A stretch of DNA of 20,866 bases, taken from positions 1 through 20,866 of the forward strand of contig CAIJZG010000181.1 of the NCBI GenBank assembly GCA_903825065.1. Reading direction: 5' to 3'. A program made the translations under genes and the position numbers. Positions 8,136-15,600 of this stretch are shown here, piece by piece. Position 1 is the first letter of the stretch. Every line of letters begins with the position of its first letter. The notes beneath the pieces were generated by a model. The model saw only the letters and a list, made by a program, of their open reading frames with translations. It was not told where the DNA came from and ran no database searches. The stretch comes from an uncultured Bacteroidota bacterium. GTDB lineage: Bacteria; Bacteroidota; Bacteroidia; Chitinophagales; Chitinophagaceae.

Positions 8136-8852
8136 TTAAAAAGTAAAAAAATTGCGGAAAAACGATTTTTGTTTGATACCTCCTCCGCCTCCATTTCCTA
8201 CTTCTTTCTTTTTGAATATGTTCAAAAGTTTACTTTGTTTTATTTTCATAAAACGTTCGTATAGTTTAGAATTCTGTTTGAACTCTTCTGCAGTTTCTTC
8301 TGGTTTAAAATGATCGGCTGGATCATATAACATTGCAGTACACATACAATTCTTTCTTTCCTTACTCATAAGGATATCATAGTTGACACAACTTTTACAT
8401 CCTGCCCAGAATTCTTCATCATCGGTTAATTCGCTATAGGTTACTGGTTCATATCCCAAGTCGCTATTAATTTTCATGACAGCAAGTCCTGTAGTTAATC
8501 CAAATATTTTCGAATCCGGGTATAATACCCTAGAGAGATCAAAGATTTTTTTCTTAATTGTTTTTGCAACACCACTTTTACGAAATTCTGGTGATACAAT
8601 TAAGCCGCTATTAGCTACAAACTTACCATGCCCCCATGCCTCAATATAGCAAAACCCAACCCATTGCCCTAATCGGGTAACGGCAATGACAGCTTTTCCG
8701 TCTAGCATTTTTGCAGCCACGTATTCAGGTGATCTTTTAGCGATACCCGTGCCTCTAGCTTTGGCGGATGATTCCATTTCATCAGTAATGCGTTGTGCAA
8801 AATGTGTATCAAGGTGAGTAGCTACCTTGACAATGATTTCCTTAGTTTCCAA
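8136..8852 (-). CDS. GNAT-family acyltransferase, probable N-acylglutamate synthase (first step of arginine synthesis)
   Basis: The first gene of the arg operon. The 238-residue protein has a GNAT core at about 7-165. NSGLIVSPEFRKSGVAK contains the acyl-CoA pyrophosphate loop RKSGVA at 91-96, and FGLTTGLAVMKINSDLGYEP (118-137) is the second half of the fold. No amino-acid-kinase domain is present, so it is unlike classical ArgA. By position and by elimination it should make the N-acyl-glutamate used by argB (inference); whether the acyl donor is acetyl- or succinyl-CoA is open. Two cysteine pairs, Cys152/Cys155 and Cys169/Cys171, follow the fold and look like a metal site. The C-terminus is a basic tail with a Gly5 stretch. 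There is no ATG near the expected N-terminus; TTG at 8852 is the only usual start codon, and the next ATG (codon 26) would remove the first strand and helix. Confidence 0.8.
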   Translation of the reverse strand: METKEIIVKVATHLDTHFAQRITDEMESSAKARGTGIAKRSPEYVAAKMLDGKAVIAVTRLGQWVGFCYIEAWGHGKFVANSGLIVSPEFRKSGVAKTIKKKIFDLSRVLYPDSKIFGLTTGLAVMKINSDLGYEPVTYSELTDDEEFWAGCKSCVNYDILMSKERKNCMCTAMLYDPADHFKPEETAEEFKQNSKLYERFMKIKQSKLLNIFKKKEVGNGGGGGIKQKSFFRNFFTF

Positions 8853-8919
8853 CTTTGTAAATATTATAAGTGTAAACAGAAAACACGTATAGTGTAGATT
8901 ATGTATTGGGGATTTTCCA

Positions 8920-9062
8920 CTGATAGGGGCAAGTGCCAGTTGCTCGTCCTATCAGAAACCGCGTCGAGGTCGCGGTAAAAAATTGGAAGCAGCCTTCGTT
9001 GAAAGCATCGGTAAAGATGCAGACAATTGCAAAGGGTTTATAGTTGTAAAAAACTGCTTCAA
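8920..9062. ncRNA. Structured RNA region in the arg operon leader
   Basis: The 364-base gap between the outer-membrane protein gene and the GNAT gene holds a dense set of inverted repeats. Hairpin 1 pairs 8920-8927 with 8948-8955 (8 bp), with an inner helix 8929-8932/8940-8943. Hairpin 2 pairs 8958-8963 with 8971-8976. A long-range helix pairs 8986-8992 with 9054-9060 and encloses hairpin 3 (9005-9009/9016-9020) and hairpin 4 (9023-9029/9041-9047), giving a three-way junction. On the minus strand it would be the 5' leader of the arg mRNA, as the promoter suggests. On the plus strand hairpins 1 and 4 gain G-U pairs, so a plus-strand RNA cannot be excluded. It matches no riboswitch, tmRNA, SRP or RNase P RNA that I recognise. 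The rest of the gap (8853-8919) is AT-rich with no clear feature beyond a 4-bp inverted repeat at 8883-8895. Confidence 0.5.
8952..9008 (-). CDS. Candidate arginine leader peptide of the arg operon (18 codons)
   Basis: MLSTKAASNFLPRPRRGF, then in-frame TGA followed directly by TAG. Its ATG (9008-9006) is the only ATG on the minus strand between the putative promoter at 9089-9096 and the GNAT gene. Three of its last six sense codons are arginine (CGA, CGA, CGC). Codons 12-17 coincide exactly with the hairpin 8958-8976, and the stop codon sits at the start of the hairpin 8920-8955. This is the layout expected when a ribosome stalled at Arg codons changes folding of the leader. No Shine-Dalgarno sequence is visible, which is normal in Bacteroidota. 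It could still be a chance ORF; no comparison with related genomes was possible. Confidence 0.42.
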   Translation of the reverse strand: MLSTKAASNFLPRPRRGF

Positions 9063-9088
9063 TGTTAACTGATTTTTCTATGAGAGCT

Positions 9089-9096
9089 CAAAAGTA
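9089..9096 (-). promoter_or_regulatory. Putative -7 promoter element of the arg operon
   Basis: Minus strand reads TACTTTTG, an exact match to the Bacteroidota TAnnTTTG consensus. No convincing -33 TTG is seen at 17-23 bases. Transcription would begin near 9082, giving a leader of about 230 bases before the GNAT gene. Confidence 0.5.
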
Positions 9097-9164
9097 TAAA
9101 AATTTAATAGAATTTGCTTTAAATATTTGTAAATTTTTGATTTTTAACCCTAACGTCTGTTAGC

Positions 9165-9195
9165 AAAAAAGCCGCCCTAAATTAATAGAACGGCT
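9165..9195 (-). terminator. Intrinsic terminator of the outer-membrane protein gene
   Basis: On the minus strand a hairpin with AGCCG/CGGCT arms (9195-9191 and 9174-9170) is followed by a run of six T (9170-9165). It begins 22 bases after the stop codon of the beta-barrel gene and separates it from the arg operon. Confidence 0.75.
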
Positions 9196-9216
9196 ACATA
9201 ACAACAATAAAACAAA

Positions 9217-12045
9217 CTATTCTCCTCGATCGCCTTTGAAGCTGCGCATTTCGCCGGGGCCTCTGTCGCCACCCATACGCATCATATTATTCATCGGGTT
9301 ATTTCCTCTTTGCATTTGACCTGGAGCACCAAATTTTCTAAGATTGTAAGTGAAGCTGATCATAAAGTATCTTTTCAATACTTCTGTCTGAATATCTTGA
9401 ATCGTATTTCCAGAAACAGTTCTACGAATACTTACGTTTTGATTTAAGAGATCGAAAATATAGAATTTGATTTCACCCTCTTTTTTCTTAAATAATTGTT
9501 TTGAAAGACTGGCATTCAACAAAGGGATATTAGTGTTATAGCCAGCACTCTGTCCTGTATTAATAATATAATTAAAATCTGAAGCTAATATCCATCCACT
9601 CTTTGTATAATAAGTTGCTTCAGTTATAAAAGTTTGATTAAAATAATCTGCATTTTGTTTGGGTTGTAAAGTATACCTAGCAAAGTTAAATGTTGAATTT
9701 GACGAGAAATTCATATCGAAATTATCTTTCAAATTCGTTGTCCATTTAATCATGCCCCCGGCTGTAGAATTTTTTGTATAGTTGCTTTTAAGATTTATGA
9801 GTCCTTGACTTTGATTGTAGGAAAGGTTACCAGTAAAACTCATGTTACTTTTGGGTTTCTTAAATGGAAAACCGTAATTGAAATATCCGGAAGCGCTGTA
9901 TGTTCCATTTAAATTAACAGGCTGAGTAATTTGCGCGCCACTAGGTAAAACGATCACGGAATTTTGGATATCGTTTTGAATAGCACTAGCGTTTATAGTG
10001 GCGAAGAAAACATGTTGAGTAACCACATCGAAAGATGAATACAATATCCGCAAATTATGAGTGAACTGTTGCTTAAGTGTTGGATTTCCTTCAACAATAT
10101 TTAATGGATTTGTATTGTCTGTAACAGGTTGTAATTGTGAAGCACTAGGTTGTGAAGTTCGTCCGGAGTAATTAAATCGAAGGTTCTTTGTTTTTGTAAA
10201 ATCGTAACGGAAGGTTGCAGTTGGGTAGAAGTTGATATAATGTTGTTTGATGGCACTATCCTTTGTTACATTATTACTATTTAAATCGCCCACCTGCATT
10301 CCAGAACCAATACTGAAATTCATCAATTTCTTTTGTAAACGGTAACTTAATGTTGCCCTATTTGCATTATAAATATTTTCAAATGTGTTACTTAAATTCG
10401 GAACTAATAAATCATACTGATTATTTGTTTTATTTAAACCATAAGTGTGTTTTCCATTCGTATTGTCGCTAAATGAATAATTATAATTTAGTTCTATTAA
10501 TTGGCCTTTACCAATCGGCTCAGTATAAGAAAAAGTGGTACTTACATTTTTTCCATTAGCATTGCTATTATTAATTTGATTAATAGTATCTATTCTGTTC
10601 AGTGTAAAATATTGATTGATTGAATTGTTAGTTCCTTTCCCATCATTAGTAGAACCCCCAAATACAAATCCTATTGAATAGGTACGCCCTTTCTTCGCAA
10701 ATTTGTGGCGGAATGTTGCATCCAAAGATCCATTATAACCATTATTGATAGTATTACTCTGTGCTGCTGAATTATTAAGATTTACTTTTCCTTTTGTACT
10801 TGCAGTTTGTGTGTTGTTATCATTTTCGGTATGTTGAAAATTTATATTAGGTCGTAGTATTATACTATTACTACTATCAAACTGAGTTTCAATATTAAAA
10901 TTTATTCGATTATTCTGATTGCGATTAATTCCCGCAATAATATTGTTGCTCAAATTTGAGGAATCTGGATTTCCACTGACCAACGTTTGTGTAAAGTTTT
11001 TTTGATTGGTATAGGTATTTTGGTCGTTGTAAAAATAACTTCCTGAAGCCTGAGTTTTTTTTCCCCAATTGTCTCGATAATTTAAACCGCCAGCCCAAGT
11101 ATTGATAATGCCGCTACTGCTATTTGTTGCTCCTGTGTTTAAGCTTGCACCCCCTCTATTTCCACCACCTCCAAACAAATTCTGACCTGTAAAGTTTTGT
11201 TTGTTTACATTATTGCCTTGTCCAATTAAGGTTATTTGACGATCGCCATCGTATTTGCTTAAATTTAGACTATTGTCATATACACCTTCGTCTCCTGTGC
11301 TGCCACCTCCAACTGAAATTTTGCCAAAGAAACCCTTGCGTTTATCTTTTCTTGTAGTAATATTAATGGTTTTTACTCTATTGCCATCATCGAATCCGGT
11401 AAATGTACTTTGATCACTTAGTGCATCATATACTTGGATTTTATCAATCACATCTGGCGGTAGATTTTTGGTTGCCAATTTTGGATCGTCTCCAAAGAAT
11501 CTTTTACCATCCACTAAAATTCTTTGTACAGTTTCGCCCTGTGCTTTAATACCTCCATCTTTATCAACATCAATACCAGGTAACTTTTTTAATAAATCTT
11601 CTGCTACTGCGTTTGGCTTTGTTTTAAAACTAGATGCATTAAATTCTATGGTATCTTTTTTTATTATAATCGGAGATTGAGTAACAGTTACATTTCCTAA
11701 ATCATGTGATTTAGGTTGTAAATAAATAGTACCAATATTTATATCTGGGTTTGATTTAGTTAGATAAATAGTTTTTCGATAAGGTTCGTAACTTTGAAAA
11801 CTAATTTGAAGAATCAAAGGTTTAATAGCTAAATTCTTTAATTCAAAAAAACCATCTGTTTTTGCAAGTCCAAATATTTCAACTGTAGAATCTTTTGCAT
11901 CAATTATAGTAACTGTTGCGTCTTTCAAAGTTTGTTTTGATATTGAGTCTATTAATTTACCTTTTATTGAGCCGGTTGTTTGTGATATAGCTTTACTAGA
12001 AAGGGCTGTAAGAAATAAAACGATGCAAAATTTTGGTATTGTCAT
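9217..12045 (-). CDS. Outer-membrane beta-barrel protein, TonB-dependent-receptor-like
   Basis: A 942-residue exported protein. MTIPKFCIVLFLTALSSKAISQ is a signal peptide with likely cleavage after Gln22, which favours the ATG at 12045; an ATG at 12066 would add seven residues. Domains in order: a CarboxypepD_reg-like beta-sandwich at about 24-110 (GSIKGKLIDSISKQTLKDA...), a plug-like segment at about 116-232 (LLKKLPGIDVDKDGG, ILVDGKRFFGDDP, DVIDKIQVYDALSDQS), then a Tyr/Asn-rich beta-barrel to about 908. Such proteins sit in the outer membrane and resemble SusC/TonB receptors, but no partner lipoprotein is adjacent and no TonB box was identified, so the substrate is unknown. The barrel ends FTYNLRKFG and is followed by a 34-residue Met/Gly/Arg/Asn-rich tail. 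It is monocistronic: own terminator on one side, intergenic region on the other. Confidence 0.85.
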   Translation of the reverse strand: MTIPKFCIVLFLTALSSKAISQTTGSIKGKLIDSISKQTLKDATVTIIDAKDSTVEIFGLAKTDGFFELKNLAIKPLILQISFQSYEPYRKTIYLTKSNPDINIGTIYLQPKSHDLGNVTVTQSPIIIKKDTIEFNASSFKTKPNAVAEDLLKKLPGIDVDKDGGIKAQGETVQRILVDGKRFFGDDPKLATKNLPPDVIDKIQVYDALSDQSTFTGFDDGNRVKTINITTRKDKRKGFFGKISVGGGSTGDEGVYDNSLNLSKYDGDRQITLIGQGNNVNKQNFTGQNLFGGGGNRGGASLNTGATNSSSGIINTWAGGLNYRDNWGKKTQASGSYFYNDQNTYTNQKNFTQTLVSGNPDSSNLSNNIIAGINRNQNNRINFNIETQFDSSNSIILRPNINFQHTENDNNTQTASTKGKVNLNNSAAQSNTINNGYNGSLDATFRHKFAKKGRTYSIGFVFGGSTNDGKGTNNSINQYFTLNRIDTINQINNSNANGKNVSTTFSYTEPIGKGQLIELNYNYSFSDNTNGKHTYGLNKTNNQYDLLVPNLSNTFENIYNANRATLSYRLQKKLMNFSIGSGMQVGDLNSNNVTKDSAIKQHYINFYPTATFRYDFTKTKNLRFNYSGRTSQPSASQLQPVTDNTNPLNIVEGNPTLKQQFTHNLRILYSSFDVVTQHVFFATINASAIQNDIQNSVIVLPSGAQITQPVNLNGTYSASGYFNYGFPFKKPKSNMSFTGNLSYNQSQGLINLKSNYTKNSTAGGMIKWTTNLKDNFDMNFSSNSTFNFARYTLQPKQNADYFNQTFITEATYYTKSGWILASDFNYIINTGQSAGYNTNIPLLNASLSKQLFKKKEGEIKFYIFDLLNQNVSIRRTVSGNTIQDIQTEVLKRYFMISFTYNLRKFGAPGQMQRGNNPMNNMMRMGGDRGPGEMRSFKGDRGE

Positions 12046-12070
12046 TTTGTTAAGGAATAAAAGCATAAAC

Positions 12071-12086
12071 GAGTTCAAATGAACTC
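12071..12086. promoter_or_regulatory. Perfect 7-bp inverted repeat upstream of the beta-barrel gene
   Basis: GAGTTCA-AA-TGAACTC. On the minus strand it lies just after a near-consensus -7 element (12093-12101, TAGATTTTG, one base longer than consensus), so it would fall at the transcript start. It could be an operator for a dimeric repressor or a 5' stem that protects the mRNA. The functional call is weak; the symmetry itself is exact. Confidence 0.4.
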
Positions 12087-12250
12087 ATTGTGCAAAATCT
12101 AATGCAAGCTAGTTTTACATTATCGAAGGAATTAAATTAAATCGGTGAACTCTTGTAAAGTATAGGCAGGGTAATAAACTTTATAATATGTAAAAAGGAT
12201 GGGTGGTAAAATGAGCAGTTTTAAATAGTTCGAGTGGTTTGGTTTTTTGT

Positions 12251-12258
12251 TATTTTTG
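12251..12258 (+). promoter_or_regulatory. Putative -7 promoter element of the YHS lipoprotein gene
   Basis: TATTTTTG matches TAnnTTTG exactly and lies 29 bases before the ATG. No good -33 TTG lies at the expected spacing. Confidence 0.45.
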
Positions 12259-12287
12259 GCTTCAATTCTATCTAAAAATTATAGATT

Positions 12288-12602
12288 ATGGCAAACAACT
12301 TCAAATTTTTATTGATCGGGATTACATTTCTGGCGGCATGTAATACAAATACAAATACAGAAAAATCACCCGCAGCTGCACCGGCTGCTACTGCTATCAT
12401 GCCAGCTGATTCAACTAAATATTACGATCAGGCATTAGTTGACAACAAAAAAGATCCTTCATGCGGAATGCCTGTTACTGCAGGAGTATCTGACACCTTG
12501 CATTTTAAAAATAAAGTACTGGGATTTTGTTCAACAGAATGTAAAGATTCTTTTTTGAAAGATGCGGATAAAATCTTTGCAAATGTGGAGTATAAAAAAT
12601 AA
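12288..12602 (+). CDS. Small YHS-domain lipoprotein
   Basis: A 104-residue protein. The N-terminus MANNFKFLLIGITFLAAC has a lipobox (LAAC) with Cys18 as the lipidated residue, followed by a low-complexity Asn/Thr/Ala/Pro linker (19-40) and then a YHS domain at about 56-100. The domain shows DPSCGMPV (Cys59, Met61) and GFCSTEC (Cys81, Cys85), the cysteine pattern of YHS modules found in copper/heavy-metal proteins. It is probably anchored in the envelope, where it may bind a metal (inference from family). It stands alone, divergent from the beta-barrel gene and convergent with the SNF2 gene. The ATG at 12288 is the only sensible start because the lipobox fixes the N-terminus. Confidence 0.82.
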   Translation: MANNFKFLLIGITFLAACNTNTNTEKSPAAAPAATAIMPADSTKYYDQALVDNKKDPSCGMPVTAGVSDTLHFKNKVLGFCSTECKDSFLKDADKIFANVEYKK

Positions 12603-12616
12603 AGCTATCTAAATTC

Positions 12617-12660
12617 AAAAGCCGCTCCTTATCCGAATAATCAGATGGAGCGGCTTTTTT
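12617..12660. terminator. Bidirectional intrinsic terminator
   Basis: AAAAGCCGCTCC (12617-12628) pairs perfectly with GGAGCGGCTTTT (12647-12658), with an 18-base loop. A T-run follows on the plus strand (12655-12660), and four T follow on the minus strand (12620-12617). It lies between the convergent YHS lipoprotein and SNF2 genes and can serve both. Confidence 0.9.
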
Positions 12661-12670
12661 ATGTATATCA

Positions 12671-15600
12671 TTAACTAAATAAATACTCTACATCTTCTTT
12701 TGTAAGTGTTTTTACAAAACCTTCATCATCTGTAATTAAATCTTTAGCAAGATTACGTTTGCGCTCTTGCAGTTTCAAAATTTTATCTTCTACAGTATCC
12801 TTGCATATCATGCGATACGCGAATATGTTTTTTGTTTGTCCAATTCTATGTGTCCTGTCTATGGCTTGTTGTTCTACTGCAGGGTTCCACCAAGGGTCAA
12901 CTATATAAACATAATCAGCTGCAGTTAAATTTAGACCTACTCCTCCCGCTTTTAATGAGATGAGAAATACTCGGCATGAATCATCGTTTTGGAATCGCTG
13001 AATAGCAGCTTCTCTTTCATTGATGGTGCTACTTCCATCGAAGTATTCAAAGTCAACTTCCAGTTCTTTCATTTTATCTTTGATGAGGGAAAGCATACCT
13101 AAAAACTGGGAGAATATCAAAGCTTTGTGGTTACTGATGTTTTCTGTAATCTCTCTTCCGATTTCTTCTAATTTAACAGAAACATTTGGAAAGCGTTCTG
13201 CCTCTTTTACAATAGCCGGACTGTCGCAAATTTGACGAAGCTTCATCAATCCTTGAAGTATTGTTAATTGCGATTTCTGTATCCCTTGATTTTCAACAAC
13301 TCCTAAAATTTTATCTCGATAGTCGTTTCTATAAGCATCATAAATTTTGCGTTGTTCATCTCCCATTTCACAGAATAAAACCATCTCTTGTTTTTCAGGT
13401 AGATCTTTTGCTACTTGCTCTTTGGTTCTTCTTAAGATAAATGGGTATAGGATTTTTCTTAAGTGTTCTTTTTGTTCTTTTTCCCCGAATTTATCGATTG
13501 GCATCGAGAATTCGTGTTTGAAAAATTCCATTGATCCCAGCATGCCTGGGTTTAAGAAATTCATTTGCGCATAAATATCGAATGTGTTATTTTGAAGAGG
13601 AGTACCACTCAGACATAATCGATTTTTTGCTCTTAATAATCCAGCTGCTTTAGTTACTTTACTTGATGGGTTTTTTATGGCCTGACTTTCATCAAGTATT
13701 ACATAATCAAAATTTACTTCCACAAACTGTTTGATATCGCTTCTTAGTGTACCGTATGTTGTGATTATTATATCAATATTTGTATCGCTAAGCATACCTT
13801 TAGATCTTGTTCCGCCATGATGCATGTAGAAACTTAGTTCAGGTGTAAATTTTTTGATTTCATTTTGCCAGTTATACATTAAGGTGGTAGGGCATACCAC
13901 TAGGGCTTTTAGACTTCCGTTTTCTTTTTTCAAATAATGTAAGAAACTGAGTGCTTGTATAGTTTTACCAAGACCCATATCATCTGCTAAAATTCCACCC
14001 CATTGTACTTCTCGTAAATAGTTAAGCCATTGAAAACCGCTTTCCTGATAAGGTCGTAATATAGCTCTAAGATGCTCTGGTGCAGGAATAGTTTTAATTG
14101 TGTGATTTTCTTTTAATCGTTCATACTTTTCTTCTAGTTGAAAGAAAAGTTCTTCTTCACCTCGTTGTAAGTAAAGTTCCTCAATTACACTAAAGTGATA
14201 TTTACTTAATTTAATACTTCCTTGTTTTCCATCACCTACTCTGAAAAGAAGCGCATATTTTTTTATCCATTCTTCTGGTAGTATTCCAAGGGTGCCATCG
14301 CCTAATTGAACAAACTGTTGTTTATTGGTAAGTGCTTTTTTAACATCTTCAACTGTTACTTTTTGCTCGCCAAAATTGATTTGAATTTTAGCATCGAACC
14401 AATCTGTATTACTACTGATAAAAATTTGAGTAGAAGGTTTTGCAGTATTGAATCGGAAGTTTTTCAATGCTTCAAAACCAAGTACTGGAATATTCATTTC
14501 TTTGGTTGCGTCAATAAAAAGGAAAAACCAATTATTTTTTAATACATCAGACCCTTTTAATGCCAGAGAATTACTGTCTGTTGGATGAATGAATTGCGAG
14601 TGTAATGATTCAATCCGAAGCATCATTTCTTTCTCCATCTCAAGGTTTCTCTGGATAATTAAAATCTTATCTTCTACAGGTAGAATTATTTTTTCCTTAT
14701 CTGTGGGCCTTACTTCATAACCTTTATAAATAAAGATTGGTTGAAAAAGTAAATAGTCACCTTTTTCTTTTAACTGAATTTTCCAGTCTGGTTTTATATC
14801 TTTAATTTCTTCTTTCTGAACATTAGTAAAATGCACATAATACTCTTTTGAAAGAGGCATTACATAGCTCAGTAATTCAGTATTCCATGCTTCAGCAGGG
14901 ATTGCTATTTTGCCAGTGGGTAAATATTTTTCCACCTGCATAATGTCTTCAGGTTTCTGCCAGGTATAAAACTGATTATGGTATTGAAAGAGTAATGCTG
15001 ATTCAGTTTCATTTTCGGAAATGTTCAAATCCGCTAGAGGAAGTTTAACTCTACAATCGATTGAATAAAAGCCATTAGCATAACTTACTTCAAATTCAGG
15101 GCTTATAAATTTTTCACTAAATTCTGCTAGTAATAAATTTTGAGTTGTAAATATTTTTTTTGCTGGCAGATAAAAAATAAAACTGCTTCCTGTAAGTTCC
15201 AAAAACAATTTCCTGATTTTTGGATGCAAGTATTCGTTTATCAAATGTCTTGTTTCTTCAGGTAACTCATCATTATGTTGCTGAATAATATTTTCCCAAA
15301 TACCACTAAATGGAGAATTGCGATTTAAGTAACGATTCACTTCGCCCGACATTAGCTTTCGCAGTTGTTGCAAGAGCATTTTGTCGTCTTCGCTGAATAC
15401 TTCTGTATTTACAAATTTGGTTAAGTCAATCTTTGAAGTTTTTGAAACATATTTAGTCCCGGTTTCATCTACTTCACCTTGAATAGCTTCTAACGATATA
15501 TATGGGTAACCTAATTCATTACAGGTAATTACAACACCTAATTTAAGAATTGTATTTTGTTCTGTATCTGTTTTGAAATCGAACTGATTGATGGCAGGTT

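Noticed and set aside
8111..8194. Upstream TTG extension of argG
   Set aside because: It would overlap the GNAT gene and move the PP-loop 28 residues inward; the ATG at 8110 gives the normal ArgG N-terminus.
8920..8970. Resemblance to a hammerhead ribozyme (CTGAT..., stem, then GAAA-like AGAAACC) on the plus strand
   Set aside because: The CUGANGA core is broken (CTGATAG) and no cleavage site/stem I pairing fits.
8901..8978. Plus-strand ATG frame of 25 codons (starts MYWGFSTDRG, ends SRSR) with several Arg codons
   Set aside because: It runs away from the arg operon, no plus-strand gene follows within several kilobases, and no promoter is seen; the minus-strand leader ORF explains the region better.
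8908..9070. Long open frames without stop on both strands through the structured region
   Set aside because: Neither has a start codon at its upstream end. The lack of stops is explained by locally higher GC and by helices complementary to each other.
12046..12078. TTG start for the beta-barrel gene
   Set aside because: It falls inside the inverted repeat and adds residues before a complete signal peptide; two in-frame ATGs follow.
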